A program made the translations under genes and the position numbers. Below are positions 12,642 through 25,384 of a stretch of DNA of 64,000 nt, piece by piece (the stretch's first letter is position 1; each line of letters opens with the position of its first letter). The stretch is from Zelopaecilomyces penicillatus. Lineage: Eukaryota > Ascomycota > Sordariomycetes > Hypocreales > Pseudodiploosporaceae. The notes beneath the pieces are model-generated. The model did not search any database, was not told the DNA's origin, and saw only the letters and a list, made by a program, of their open reading frames with translations. The stretch is from NCBI GenBank assembly GCA_005765155.1, contig VCCP01000005.1:1426001-1490000 (forward strand), in the 5' to 3' direction.

Positions 12642-15600
12642 TTATACCGCACCACCATGTTGTCGTGTCCATGCATTATTTTGAAAATCCCCGTTTTTGT
12701 CCATCCAAAACCCAATTTCATTACGCCCATTGTCAATCAATCTACCCCATTCTAGAAGAAGTCGAAACAAATATATCTCCATATCCTTGTTGCGGAGGGC
12801 TGTTGCTGCCCACTTTTGTCCCTGTTGCATGATCCACTCCGCGTCTTTCTCACGGTTAGGCAGGGATGTCTCTCTCCCGTTGACCTTGGGTCTGTTCTCA
12901 GTGCCCGAGAAGTAGGCGAAGGTGGTGTGCAAGGTCTGGTACCGCACATCGATGGGCACAAAGTGTAGCCAGGGCACTATCCGGTCCGTATACCATGTCT
13001 TAAAGATGGTTGATAATAGGGGCACGCTGTTTGATCGGAGCGTCCGCAGCACCTGATTTGGTGGACCATCGTCCTCATCCAATAGCAATACATACCTATA
13101 CTCCAAAGGCTCTGTGGCATCCTCATGCGAGCCATATGCTTGCTGCAGTAGTCTGCAGTTGGCGCCCATACACGCCGAGTAGTTTCCCACCCCCACACTC
13201 GACGGCACCACGGCGTTGGCTTCTGCTGCTGACACGAGTTCATATTTGAAAGTCTGGTCGTCGTCCGCGCTTGGCAAAATCATGGTCACCTGGTCTCGTC
13301 GGTCCGGTGTGGCGGCCAGATGCAGAAGTCGGTACTTGTGACTTCCCCGGAGAGCTTGGTTATTGATGGCATGTTCCCCCACGGTGCCCCTCCAGACGAG
13401 GCTGTCATATCTACGCTTAAACTTCCACTTGATATCAGGTTCGTCTGGTTGTGATTTTGGAAGAGGTATGATGATGTCTTTAAACTCGTCCGTCTTTGAA
13501 GCTCCAAAGAGAGGAACCAGCTGTCGGATGGGTGGCGATCGGGGATCGGTCATGTAGAACCCATGCAGATACTTCAGGTCTGGCTGAGAGCACACTTCCA
13601 AGGATCTATGCCACCTAGTCATGAATTGACCCTTGGAGTGGTACCTCGTACAGTCCCAGCAGAATTGCGCAAAATTCCAAACTGGCCTGGCTCGACTTCG
13701 AGACAATGGCGAGCACGCTTCAATATGCATTCGACGGAAGTCGCTGGCCCATGTAGTGTCCCATGCCGGTATGACTATGTCAGAGGCGGTGGCTCTTCCA
13801 GCTTTCTCGGAGTGTGGTTGGAGAAACACCGCATGCTCCTTGGCATTCTTTCGTTCTGTCAAGTTAGCAGCGTCATCAATAGGTGACCGTTTGGATAGCA
13901 AATCAACCATGGAATTAAAATTAGCTCTGTATTTCTTGTTTGCATCCTCCCAGGATGGCAGGATGCGAGGCGATGGGCTGAGATTGACGGGTAAAACCAT
14001 ATCGGGAAGATGACTGGAGAAGTTCTGTATCATTTTGCCTAGCTCTTCCAACTCTTGATTCCTGGAAGAATCACCTGTATTGATCCACTCGACTTTGCCA
14101 CCTCTTATCGTTACTCGTGCAATGCCGGGTGACGCCGCCATAGCCTCGGCTCTTCTTCGAAGGGTCTCAGGGGCAACCTCCCAGAATGGTTCTAAATCTC
14201 GATCAATTTGCGGAAACTCATCGATAACTAATGAGTCCTCAATGGACATGAACCATTCGTCAAAATTCGGGGGCGGTTTCCTGCCACCATGGCGTTCCTG
14301 GTAGACAGTGACAGCAGTGGAGAGCGAGGCGCTCAGCTTAGCCTTGGTCATCCAGCGATCATGCTCAATGCGAGCCTCATATATCAAATTGTTGATGGGG
14401 TGAAGTGTGTTGTAGATAATGGGCTTTTTGATAAATGCGGTAATGGTGGTAGTGAGCAGGAGAATTACAAGAACGACTACCAGTAGAAAGCGTCGAATGA
14501 AGATGACAGATCTGAGGTCGTGGAGATATATAAAAAGGATGGTCCCCGTAACAACAATCCAGAGTGGGACTAAACCGCTAGCTCGTGATATGTGCAGCCA
14601 ATTTCCATAGCTGGACACTTTATCGCAAGAGCTCCAGATGCCTACTGAGAAGGTCATGACGCTGATGGGCGTGATGGGTGAGGTTTGACAGATCCACATC
14701 GCCATTGATATCAACAGCACTGCGAAGGCGAAACTGTCGACCACGACATCGAACCCGTACAAAGACCCGAACGAGGCATCGACTTTGCGAGAGCCGCCTC
14801 TGAGTATGCCGTTGCCCACCCAGATTAGTGCTACAGCCAGCGACGACAACAGAAGCACCTTACCCACCAACTGAACTCTAAGCTTTGTCGTCGCAGTCCA
14901 TGCCAACATTCGCCAAAGCAAAACGATAATGATGGCGTCGAGCACAAGGCTGCTCCATTGCAAAATAAGCGTTGTTAGGTGGTTGTCAACGGGAGTGAAG
15001 CAGAAGTACGTCGATTTTTTTGTGTAGGACTGTGAGAGAAAGGTGCCAAATGAGAATACGAAGGCACTAAAAACGGTGCTGATCATGTATACCCTTGGTC
15101 CGCTGAACCAGTCGCGGATATCATCAAGCATGCTTCGCCATGGGTCATCCTGATCTTCTGATACTGGCAGCCCCCATTTGCGCCGGGTTGCGAATATCTC
15201 GTATCCGATCAACAACAGACAAAGAAATGCCTATGATTACAAGAATGCGGTTAGCAAATAAATACCTGCCAATATTACTGGGCTCATATGAGTTTTTGCT
15301 TGATAGCTGCATATTCATGATGAAAAGGTCAGCTAGAACATACCTCGATGCCAGGAGTGGCGCATTGCTGCTGGGAGTTTACTCGATGAAACATTTCTAG
15401 CCGAATAACAATGCAGCTTATCACTAACGGGAGAGACCATTTCCCAGGACGCTTGGGAAGATGGGCACTGGAGCCTTTGAAGAGTGCATCCTTTGAATTG
15501 GCGCAACCGCCATTCAAAACCGCGGGATCCGGAATGCGTCTGAAGCCAAAGATGAGTCGATCCGGAAACAATCGGGAGAGAGCACTAGCAGCATAACAAA

Positions 15601-15864
15601 AACAACCAGAAAGAAGCAATACCAGTAAGGATGACAGTCGCGGCCGCTCTATTTTGGTAAATCGTGGCCGTTAGTAGGAAGCTCAGTGGAGATCTGGCGG
15701 GTAGCTTCCAACAAACCTGTCAATGAATGGCGCTCCAGTGAACGCGAAATGTAGACAAATGACAATATGCTACTGAAGGGATGTCAGCCGTCAATGCATT
15801 ACGCTGGACGTCAAAACAGCACGTACCAGAGAGCCGAGACGTGAACTGGTGGTATTCGAGCCAT
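12642..15864 (-). CDS. GT90 / CAP10-family glycosyltransferase-like membrane protein
   Basis: Four exons give 995 aa: 15864-15827, 15772-15717, 15648-15344 and 15230-12642. The frame holds at all three junctions, and intron 2 has a perfect TACTAAC branch site. The start ATG (MARIPPVHV) has an upstream in-frame stop and a good context (GAGCCATGG). About nine hydrophobic segments fill the N-terminal 450 residues (for example SSLLVLLLSGCF, VLLLSSLAVALIWVG, FLLVVVLVILLLTTTI). The C-terminal 400 residues match the CAP10/GT90 pattern: WRGTVGEHA, then GSHKYRLLHL, then YVLLLDEDDGPP. In Cryptococcus, CAP10-family proteins act in capsule xylosylation; in ascomycetes they are mostly uncharacterised. Lumenal sugar transfer in the Golgi is inferred. 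The gene is divergent from pfa4 with 647 bp between start codons. Confidence 0.85.
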
Positions 15865-16511
15865 GGCTCATCCTTTCTAGCCTTTACCCAGTCCTTTGGT
15901 GGTGTCAATTGATGAGATTCTCGTCTCCACGTACGAAGTACAGTGCAGCGACTCCGATGCAACCGAGCTAAGCTACCATATTTGCCAGGCCGGAAGCGAT
16001 GGAAGGTACTGAGATCGCAGCAGTGATACAAGCAATGGTGATGAAGATGTACGTGTCCCAAAAATACCAGCAATGAAAGCGACTGCAGTAAATGTAGCAA
16101 AATCAACAAAATGGCGGGTGGTCTGTTGGATCAGAGTCATTGGCAGGTCAGCCCAGTCTCTCTGTCGTCATTATAAAAACTGATACCCGGCGCGACCAGG
16201 GGCAGGAGCTCTTAGCCCACGTAACTATTTGATTGTGGCTCTCCTTCCCTGCGAGGCTAAGGGGTTGAGTTGCTGAGCCAAGCTGAGTTACGTAAGGCGT
16301 CTGGGGCGTCCATCCCTTGGATAGATTGGCCGTGAACGCGTCTCCCAGACATGAGGCCTCGAGGCTAACGCACCAACTTGCGCGACGCTCACTGTGCCAC
16401 GGTGCGACCCCTGTCGCTAATCAACTCTACTGTTCAGCTATCAGAGTACTAACGTGGATGTGAGTGGCGGCTTATCGCAGTTGTTGCCCATCCTATCGCC
16501 ATCCCATCGCC
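15865..16511. promoter_or_regulatory. Shared divergent promoter region (GT90 / pfa4)
   Basis: 647 bp lie between two divergent start codons, so both core promoters must be here. A TATAAAA box on the plus strand at 16172-16178 is about 340 bp upstream of the pfa4 ATG. Which gene it serves is not settled by sequence. Confidence 0.5.
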
Positions 16512-17840
16512 ATGGCGGGATTCAGCGATGCATCGGTTGTTCAGAGCCTTGCTGTGCCTGCCGTCTGCCTCCTGATTGCCTTCCTGGCCTACTTCTCCCA
16601 GCTTATCTTCCACCTCTTGAACCTCGACCCTGGGCCGCCGACTCAGGCAGAGTCCATCGTCTTCAACACTCTGTTGCTCAGCCTCTGGTACACCTACTAC
16701 AAGGCCATATCCGTGGACCCAGGTCGTTATGTCTTCTCTGGGCGTGTGGTCGAAGCCGAGGGCAAATGGTGCCAGAAGTGTGCGGCACCTAAGCCGCCGA
16801 GAGCCCATCACTGCCGGCACTGTGGCCGGTGTATACCCAAGATGGATCATCACTGCCCCTGGACCAAGAACTGTGTGTCGCTCACGACATTTCCGCACTT
16901 CCTGCGCTTCCTCTTCTATGCCAATGCCTCGCTTTGGACTTTAGGACGCCTGCTCTGGCAGCGGTGTTATGCATTATGGGAGTCGCGTTACATGCCCGCC
17001 TACCTAGGTCCTTCGCTACCCGCACTCATCTCTCTGGCACTTGTTTCCCTCGTCTGGGCTCTCATAACCTTTGCTCTGCTCGTCATGCTAGTCACAACTG
17101 TGCAAAGCTGGGTGCTCAACCGCACCACTATCGATGGCTGGGTGCTGGCCCGGCACGAAGCCATCATTGAGCGCGGCGGCCGCGACTGGTGGGATATCAC
17201 TGGACCGGACGGGGAGAATATCCGGTTTGAAAGGGTCGAGTTTCCTTATGATATTGGATTCTTCACCAACATGGCTCAGGCCATGGGTACATCCAACTTT
17301 TTACTTTGGCTCTGGCCCTTTGCGGGCAACCCCCAGGTTGGTAAATACAACAAAGACAAACCGGGCATCGGTTGGGCTTGGGAGGAGAACGGTTTCAACC
17401 ATACCGAGGGCATGTGGCCACCCCCGGACCCTGAAAAGCTTCGCCGCGGCGCAAGAGAGTGGCCCACTGCACGGAGGGACTTTCAAGCGGAGCTGCTTAG
17501 AGAAACCAATCTGAGTCCCGACGAGGAGAAGGCGGCGTTCATGGAGCGGCAAAAACAAGACATGAAAAGACGAGAGCACATGCTCCTGGCGGAGCTGGAG
17601 GAAATGGATGATTACAGCATGATTGATGATGATGATGATGATGATGTCCACAATGACTTCAAAGTAGACCATGGGGAAGATGGCCGTAATTGGACAAATT
17701 CTGAAGGCGAACGGCTACGCGATTTTGGAGTGGATGATGATACAGACGACGATCCTGAGGGAGACGACGACGAGGACATTCCCCTAGGCGAGCTTATTCG
17801 CCGACGGAAAATATTACAAAAGGATGACCAAGATTTATGA
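16512..17840 (+). CDS. pfa4: DHHC palmitoyltransferase, Pfa4 type
   Basis: Single exon, 442 aa. The ATG at 16512 (CGCCATGGCG context) is chosen over the upstream non-ATG frame. Two hydrophobic segments (about 11-37 and 48-63) come first. Then the Cys-rich domain begins with KWCQKC at about 86-90 and runs through HHCRHCGRC to the catalytic M-DHHC-PWTKNCV, with Cys115 as the acyl-accepting residue. Two further membrane segments follow (about 135-155 and 175-200). The order matches the Pfa4 subfamily, which in yeast palmitoylates chitin synthase Chs3 in the ER and is needed for its export. The tail holds the conserved WDITGPDGENIRFERVEFPYDIG block, about residues 220-245. It ends in an acidic Asp/Glu-rich region partly built from GAT repeats near 17625-17645. 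Confidence 0.93.
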   Translation: MAGFSDASVVQSLAVPAVCLLIAFLAYFSQLIFHLLNLDPGPPTQAESIVFNTLLLSLWYTYYKAISVDPGRYVFSGRVVEAEGKWCQKCAAPKPPRAHHCRHCGRCIPKMDHHCPWTKNCVSLTTFPHFLRFLFYANASLWTLGRLLWQRCYALWESRYMPAYLGPSLPALISLALVSLVWALITFALLVMLVTTVQSWVLNRTTIDGWVLARHEAIIERGGRDWWDITGPDGENIRFERVEFPYDIGFFTNMAQAMGTSNFLLWLWPFAGNPQVGKYNKDKPGIGWAWEENGFNHTEGMWPPPDPEKLRRGAREWPTARRDFQAELLRETNLSPDEEKAAFMERQKQDMKRREHMLLAELEEMDDYSMIDDDDDDDVHNDFKVDHGEDGRNWTNSEGERLRDFGVDDDTDDDPEGDDDEDIPLGELIRRRKILQKDDQDL

Positions 17841-18453
17841 GGAATATAACGGCCAAGCTCATAGAAAGCACAGATCTACTTGGTACTATACGGGATGAAC
17901 CCGTCATAGATAGATGCAAAATGCCCACCAAAAAGGTCTAAATAATTAACACGCACGCACACACACACACACACGCACACAAGCATAAAACAATAACTGG
18001 ACCAAAAGAGCATTGCGTCCGTACCATCCGCCTCTCTACAAACAATAGTCCATCTGGAATTATCCGGCCCAAGCCCTTGAACTACCTCGGCAATTCCTAA
18101 AGATCCATGATCCCTCGTATCCCCAGCTACTCCAAAAGGGTACAGTAGTTTATGCAGGGAAACCAGAAACAAAAGACAAACAAAAACATTCTTCCGCTTT
18201 TCCCCCCGTTCTCTCCCTTTCTCTCTCGCTCGTGATTGACTGACTAACTGACGTGGTTGCCCAATGTTCACCTCTTTGGGTATACAACATCGCCACCAAA
18301 CCCTTTTCATTTCTTTCACGTCCAAACTTCATTTCAAAAAGAAGGAAATGGGGGGGGGAAACCTTCAGGATGAATGCGATGGCGGGTAAACAACAAGATA
18401 TTCGAGATTGTAAACAGGGCAGTTTTCCCCCATTATTCTATGCAAAGATAGCA
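17841..18453. other. Convergent 3' intergenic region
   Basis: 613 bp between the 3' ends of pfa4 (plus) and the myosin gene (minus). Holds the UTRs and a CA microsatellite. No coding signal. Confidence 0.6.
17947..17983. repeat. (CA)n microsatellite
   Basis: An ACGC/ACAC dinucleotide tract with a core of uninterrupted CA units in the 3' region shared by pfa4 and the myosin gene. Confidence 0.85.
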
Positions 18454-21400
18454 TTACCAGTCGTCATCATTGTCATCACGTCGCTGCATAGCATTCTTAC
18501 GTGCCAGGAGAGCGTCCGCCAAGCTGCCTCCCAAGCTCGGTGTTGGTGTCGTGCTACGGCTTGTGTCTGACCCGTTGGTCCCGTTCAGACTCATGCCAGA
18601 GTCCCGCTGTGTCAGCTCAACGGGCTTGCGGCCAGCAGCAGGACGCTTGTTTGGCGGCGCTGGTGGTGTTGGCTTTGACTTGGCAGCTGGGGGTGCTGGA
18701 GGGAGTCGAGCTGTCGGTGCTGGGGTGGGAGCAACTTGTTCCTCAACATATGCTGCCGGAATCCAGGCCTGGCCTGCGGCATTCTTTGCTAGCCACCAGC
18801 CTTCAAATCATGTTAGTAAATGACCTGACAAAGCTCAAGTTGGATACAGAAACATACCGTTATTTTCCTTCTGGACCACTTCTAACATATCGCCGGCCTT
18901 GATGGACAGTTCATTTTCCTTCTGGCCAGCAAAATCATACAATACTCTGGCCATGATCTTTGGTTTTCCAAGAGGTGCTGCGGGTGGAGGAGGAGGGGGT
19001 ACGCGATTTGACGCTCCGCTTGCATTCCTGCTGTGAGTGGCGAGTGGCTGATGTGCAGCTGCTGGTATGGGAGTAACAGGCTGCCGGGTTGTTCTCGCAA
19101 CAACCGGTACTGGAGCCGGGGCCGGGGCCGGAGCTACTACCGCGTTGGTTGAAGAAATTGGGCGAGGCTGAGGGACTGGTCGGGACCCAGTCGCCACAGG
19201 TCTCGGCTGCGCAGTTCTGTTGCCAGTGGCCCTAGAAGGTCGTCCCCCAGGGCCGCCGGGTCTGATAAGTTTGCCCCTGGTGATTGGCCTCGGTGGCACG
19301 GGTCTAGCTTTTGGCATGGGTCTCGACACAGAGTTTGGAGACTCTCCTTGCTGGGTATGAATGATGCCGCTCTTGTAGAAGTCTTCTCGTTGTTGAGAGT
19401 CCTTGACCACCTTTACCTGCTGCATCTTATTGGGCTTCTTCGCGTACTCGATCGTTTCAGAGATCTTCAGGTTAAACCCTCCAGGCATTACGCGCTGCAT
19501 CTGAGTGAACATCTCCGTCTTGAACATACAGGCAAGAAGAGGGTCGGGCTCCTGAGGCGACCCAACACCCAGGGAGAACCAATCATCTCTGGATGTCGAC
19601 ACTCCAATGAACTTGATCGCACCGAGCGGGATAGCCTTCTCAACAGACACCTGAGGTTGACCACCTACAAGCATTTGAGCAATAAGATAGAATTTGTTGT
19701 TGGTGACAATGATGGTGCGAGGGCTAAGTTTGCTGGATCGACCAAATTTAGCCTCGAGAAGCTCAGCACGACAAGAGAAGACGGCCCGTTCGTTCGAACT
19801 TAGGTTGGCCGATTGCCGCAGGTGAGCTCCTGGCCCTGTGGAGGCATTAACCCCCAGGTAGTCGCCAAGGAATCGGCGAGAGCCAAGTAGACTCATGCGT
19901 CTTCGCTCCTTACGGCCTTGGAGTACCCGGTGACCCTGATCACGCAGTTGCAGGTATTCGGCTCCGGTTCTCTTCTTTCTCCAAAAACGCTGTATCCGAG
20001 TAGCGGACTCTGCGCGATACGCAAGATATGCCCTCCACATTCTTTGAATTCTCGTTGCCATGTTATGCCAGTATCTATCCCTCATGTGCTCCAATGCGAA
20101 TAGAGTTTCGGGAGACTTGATGAAAGCCTTGGTAACACCTAACTGCCACTCCTCCTTGGGTATGCTGGTGTCCTTGAGGATTTGCTTGACAGCATCCTCG
20201 TATGATCCTCGCCACGTATATTCACCTGCATAAGACGTAGCGGGAGAAAGTAGGAAGAACCGATCCACAAACTTGTCAAAAGACTGCCTATAAGCAAAGC
20301 CTGCTCTTCGGATACGCACATTTTCTTGAAGACCAAGGTATTTAATCTGATGGAGAACATTGGGGCTGTTGTATTCCGTGGGTGACTTGTTCTCATTTGG
20401 CTTGATAGTTCGGATATATGAGGGCTGGCATTTCATCAGCGTATCCACCAATGCATTGGCAGAGACACGGATTCGATCGCCTGCAGAGGGGGGTTGTTTC
20501 CGATTATCCTGATCGACTTGATTGGGGAACAGCGTGTGGACAAATTGGTTCCCGCTGGTTTGAAACAGGTTCAACAGTCCCTTCAGAAGCTGATCCTTGT
20601 TTTTGTCCGTAATACCATCAACCGTGTAGGAGACATCTCCAGCGTAATGCTTGATGATGAAGCTGCCCTGCCGGGGCGTCAAATGGGCATGAGACATTCC
20701 ATTTATACTCTGCATAAATGTGCGGTCACAGGCAGCGGGGTCGGCATGCGCTGTCTTGGTAGCGTCCTTCATAGCTGAAAAGACGCCCGGTGGCCTGACT
20801 TGCTCAATGAGATCACATACGACCTTGTTGTCGAAGTATTTGATGGGAGCCCATTGAATCTTCTCTCGTGCATATTCCTCCTGCTCAGCTTTCAAAGTAA
20901 GCTGAATAAAAATCTGTTGCAGCTTCTCATTGACGTAGTTGATGCAAAGTTGCTCAAAGCTGTTGTTCTCAAAAATCTCAAACCCGTAAATATCCAAAAT
21001 GCCGATAGTATTCGAAGTTGCTTGCTTGGACTTGAGAGACTTGTTGATGCGCTCTACTATCCAGTCAAAGAGGTTGCTGTAAATCGCCTTGGCCAGTGCA
21101 TCGCGAGTAGCCGTGGCCTGGGCCGGATTCGCCGGTGACTCAATCACCTCACCATTTCGAGGAGTGAGAATGCGAATTGTAATTGCATGAATGAGCTGCT
21201 CCGGCGAAACCTCCATAAGATATGCAACGAAATCTACCACTGATTTGTCTACAACCTCTGCATATCCCATTTGGTCCTCCTGGAACCGAATGTTGCCAAT
21301 CCACAGAACGGTCGCCAACATGCGGAAGATCTCGTCCTGCTCGCCCTGGCTAAGCCCAATAATCTTCATAGCATTCAGCGTATCCTGGAAATCCGCAAGA

Positions 21401-22314
21401 TCGTCCATGCCGTCGACATCGTAGCATTTGGAGCGGCTTGTGTAGAGATATGTCTCGGGTTTTTGGATACCGAACTGCTCCTGGTACTGGCGCGATGCGC
21501 CTTTGGTGAATTGGTAAAAAATGTGAAAGTTTCTCTCATTTGTGATCTGTCCAACAACACGCGACTTTTCAAGAAGATAATTTGTAATGTCTGCTCCAAC
21601 AGGTTCGCCGTTGGTGTTGAAGTAGATCTGGAGATATTTGCCGAACCGAGAAGAGTTGTTATTCCTCAACGTTTTGGCATTTCCAAATGACTCCAGCAGT
21701 GGGTTGGTTGCCAGCACCATTTCTTTGATCTTCTTGATGTCGCCAGAGTGCTCGCCAGAGACGCTGGCAATGTACTGCATAATGCGCTTGGCCGCTTCGG
21801 TTTTGCCTGCACCGGACTCGCCCGAAATAATGACACACTGGTTGTCACTGTATGCTTTCATGTTGTAGTATGAAGATTCAGCAATAGCGAAGACATGCGG
21901 TGGCATCTCAAGTCGGTTTTTCCCCTTGTAGCTTTCCAGGACTTGGTCGGTGTAGATGCCGAGATCCCGGAACGGATTGACAGAAACCAGCACATGGCCA
22001 ATGTATGTGTAAATTTCGGCGCCTTCGAAGCGCTTCTTCAGATTGTCGTTGATGGCCTCATTGGAGACTTTGCTAAGGAGTGTCAAGTCGGAGACGCCAA
22101 TGTCCTTCTTCTTGGTTGCTTCAAAGGTAGCCTTCTTAGGCTTTGCGCTGCTGCCGACCTGCGAACTCGATCCTCCGGCCTGGCCATTTCGGGCGGATTT
22201 ATCTTTAGGTCGCCTCGATATTCCCTATACGTAGAGGTCACTGCCGTCAGCAAAGCGTTGGGAGCCATGGCGGGGGGGGGGGGGGGGGGGGCAGGAATTA
22301 GGCTGTCATACCAT
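18454..22314 (-). CDS. myo1: Class I unconventional myosin
   Basis: Three exons give 1238 aa: 22314-22312 (the ATG alone), 22224-18858 and 18800-18454. The first intron follows the start codon directly, so translation joins ATG to GGAATATCG (M-GISRRPKDKS). Order: motor domain with P-loop GESGAGKT at about 136-143, IQ motifs (ATRIQRMWRAYLAYR and ATRIQRFWRKK), a basic TH1 tail that binds membranes, a Pro/Ala-rich TH2 with (AP)n, an SH3 domain (ARVLYDFAGQKENELS..) split by intron 2, and an acidic C-terminus QRRDDNDDDW. The final Trp in an acidic context is the Arp2/3-binding signature of fungal class I myosins. It drives endocytic actin patches and polar growth and is the single essential MyoA/Myo5-type myosin in many fungi. 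Length is normal for the family. Confidence 0.96.
22272..22291. repeat. 20-bp poly-G run inside myosin intron 1
   Basis: Twenty consecutive G on the plus strand, that is poly-C in the myosin pre-mRNA, within the 87-bp intron that directly follows the start codon. A second ATG (GCCATGGCTCCC) lies just 3' of the run inside the intron and is removed by splicing. Confidence 0.9.
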
Positions 22315-25300
22315 GGGGGGCGACTTGGAGGGGGGGTTAGGAAGTGAGAATAGGAGATTTAGAAGGTAAAAGTGGCCGTTTGACGATTTATTGCTGCATC
22401 TGATATCAGATTGTGCGTGTCAAACCGTCTGGGGGGAAGAGCGATCGTGGGGAGGAGAGTAAGAAGTAAGAGGAGAAGCGAAACGGTTGACCCAGCGGCT
22501 TGGTTATGGCTGGTTTCAACCTGGACTCCGTACTCCGTACAACGGCAGCCGATGATGATCTGGTGCCTGACGGTGACGAAAGCGCCGACAATTTTCCGCG
22601 TAAGCACAGCCACTTGCACACGAATCCGTGGCGGGGCCAACCAACAAAGTTCTGCCAGGATTGGAAGATGAGCTGGGGTTGTCAGTGACCAGCAATTTAC
22701 TGTGGCATCAAATATGGAGAACAGTACACATTATTAGCTGTTTGGGGCCTTTGCGTCAATGGCTGCTCCTGGATACAACTACGCCGTGCTGTACATTGGA
22801 GGAGACATCATGGCCTGTAAACCAGCGTTGCCGCCCATCCACAGGCCATGGAGTTGATAACCTAATGCTAAGCTGACCGACCACATTAGGCCATGGGGCC
22901 TTGCCGGAATATTCGGTGGAAACAAGAATAAATAGCTCAAAGCAGCAGAGCTAAATATGTGGTAGAATCAGTTATCCTTCAACATCTTGGACCACACGCT
23001 CTAACATCTCACCCCAAACTGAGCTGACCAATCCTTGCCCAAATCACTGTTGAACTCAATATCGGTCACCGCTCGTCTTGTTGCTCAACTGGCTGCTCGT
23101 CTTCTTCACTTCACTCTAAGCTTTGTCTGTCATCCTCTTCTCATCCACAGTAGTCAATAACTCCATATTCTATTGCCATGCAAGCTGCACAAAGTGGCAC
23201 CTCCATGATAGTGCAGCTGCGAAGTTGGTTGTGATATTCCAAATGGCCAACAATTTATACACACAATGTAGGTGTAACATAGCACTTCCTGAGTAGTAAG
23301 GGATGGGTTAATTAGACGTCCTACTCCAGACGACCGCCCGCTCCCTTCTGCGGCCCGAGACCGCACCTGAATACAGAAGCGTGCCGTGCTATTCAAGCCA
23401 CTTCTCGGTTCTTCACTGTTAGGTAGCATTCCGTCCGCGAAATTGTGGGCACATCGCAGAAGCGCAGTCTATATTCTTCGCTGTCGCATTTTCAGAGGTT
23501 CCAGATATAACCACTCCACTTTGCCTAGGCAATGTGATGCTGAGGGTCAAGTAATCTGCAAGTCCTCTCTCTCCAAGGACGGCGGTTTCTAGGCTTGTCA
23601 GATGATGGACAATCTCCAGGCTCCAGCTGAAGCTCAAGGGCGAAAAGGCAAGGGCCCATGCCCAAGAAATGCATGGGAGCAGTACCAGCGAATCGGTGTG
23701 ATGCCAATGTCTCTCCACGGTTCCTAGCGTTGTCGCTCAGCCCTCGAAAGAGTCGGTGTTTGACTGCGCGAAAATAAGATGGTGAAATACGTCAGCATCA
23801 CGTGCTTCCGTCTTCAGTTTTCATTCTCTTCTCGAGATTCTAAGTGTGCTGACCTGCACAGCGTACCAGAGAAGGCCAAATGATGCCTTCCTAGTAAGAA
23901 ACAGCAACTTATCCCTATTCGACCAGATTAATGCCACGACGTCAAGCCATATAGAATGTTTTCCATTTTCAGATTACATTTGTTCCAATATGTGACAATA
24001 ATATCCACACCATGTACATTGTATTCCAATTCTTGGGCTTCTGTGCAAAATGGACATTGATGGCCCGACTTTTTTGAAGGCTTCCAAATGGTCGACAATT
24101 TACACCCTAGCTTTTCTTCTAAGGATATTGATTTATGTATATTTGTATACAGAGCCTTTTGTTTGTATGCTGACAGGAAGTTTCCCTGTATGTCTGCAGT
24201 TATTAACTTCCTATTCCATACTCGACACTTGAATTTTAGGAACTATAGGGTAATCAGTGAGTTTTTGTAAGATGAACACTCGATATCTAACCCACGACTC
24301 ACACCCACGGACCTGTTGGAGAAGCCTGAATCCATCGACTTAACAACCGAGTGCGTGGAAATTCGCTAGAGCGTCCTGCTGAAATGTTGCGGAAGGATGT
24401 CCTAGTCTACCCGTCATCGCCTTATAACCGCGGGGACTGTAGCAAATATGGAGAGTCTGTCTCCCTATCTCTTCCTCTTCCTCAAGTCTAGTTTGATAGC
24501 AAGTATCATAGGTTTGAACACTATGATACAGGGCAAAATACCAGAGTGTTTTACCAAATACTATACCATCAAAGCACATGCTATCAGTCCATGGCCAAAA
24601 GGAGAATACGGGCGGAAATCGGCGTTTCGAATCCGCTACGGCCAGTACGCCTTAATAAATCCGGTGAAACCCGTCAATTGAACAACAAAGCTACATGTCT
24701 GTCCACCATCATCGGGCATTCCTGTAGCACCCCAGGAGCTCTTCCCCATCCATCCATCTATCCACTTCTCAACAGCTGCCCCTGTATACGTTCGCAGTTC
24801 ATGGATCTCGGTGACAGATGGGCTGCGGGGTATCAAGTGCCAGCCCACATGCCAAAGGGTTACATACTGCATACTGTGCTGAATTCGTACTATTACGCAT
24901 CTCCACCCGTTTTATGTTGCTCGACATGCATTGACTGGGCGCTGGACCTCCAAGCTAGCTACGTCTGTTCTCACCTGTGGTTGGATGGCCGAGATGGAGC
25001 AGGGCTGGCTACCAGCGGTTAATGTTCAAGTCGGTAAGTTCTGAAGCAAATACAGTTAGCATAGTCGCAACAATGTAAAACAGGAGGGAGAAAGAGGAGG
25101 GGGGGCCAGCTTCAAGCCTCGCCCCCTCTTTTAAAACAGTGAAGGCTGGTGTGTGTGTGTGTGATTATGCGAATACATAAAAAGCTGAGGCGGCCCTTCC
25201 CCTCCAGTCTGATTCTGCTTCTGTGACAACTTCCATTTGCGACAAAACCGATCGGGAATATCCTCCATTAATCCATCAACCATTAACCAGCTTTAGCTTG

Positions 25301-25384
25301 AAGAATCCAGCGCTGTTCCCCAGCTCAACGCGATCCGCCCCGTACCCAGTGATACCCGCCCGCGCCCACCCCACAAACCCCACT
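22315..25384. other. Intergenic region (3.1 kb)
   Basis: Upstream side of the myosin gene and of the plus-strand RPEL gene. The part near 22300-22340 is a C-rich 5' leader of the myosin. The longest open frame is 158 codons at 24546-25022, with no recognisable motif. 23900-24250 is AT-rich. Nothing else is supported. Confidence 0.5.

Noticed and set aside
15720..16109. 129-codon minus-strand frame with a hydrophobic start upstream of the GT90 gene
   Set aside because: It runs in a different frame from the GT90 exons and cannot be joined to them in frame; the short ATG exon at 15864-15827 joins cleanly.
16454..16511. Longer pfa4 start at 16464
   Set aside because: That codon is not ATG and the added residues are not conserved-looking; the ATG at 16512 has a strong context and begins the family pattern.
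24621..24640. TTCGAATCC resembling a tRNA B box
   Set aside because: The flanking bases do not pair into a T stem and no A box or acceptor stem is found upstream.
24546..25022. 158-codon plus-strand open frame
   Set aside because: No domain, no good start context and mixed composition; probably chance.
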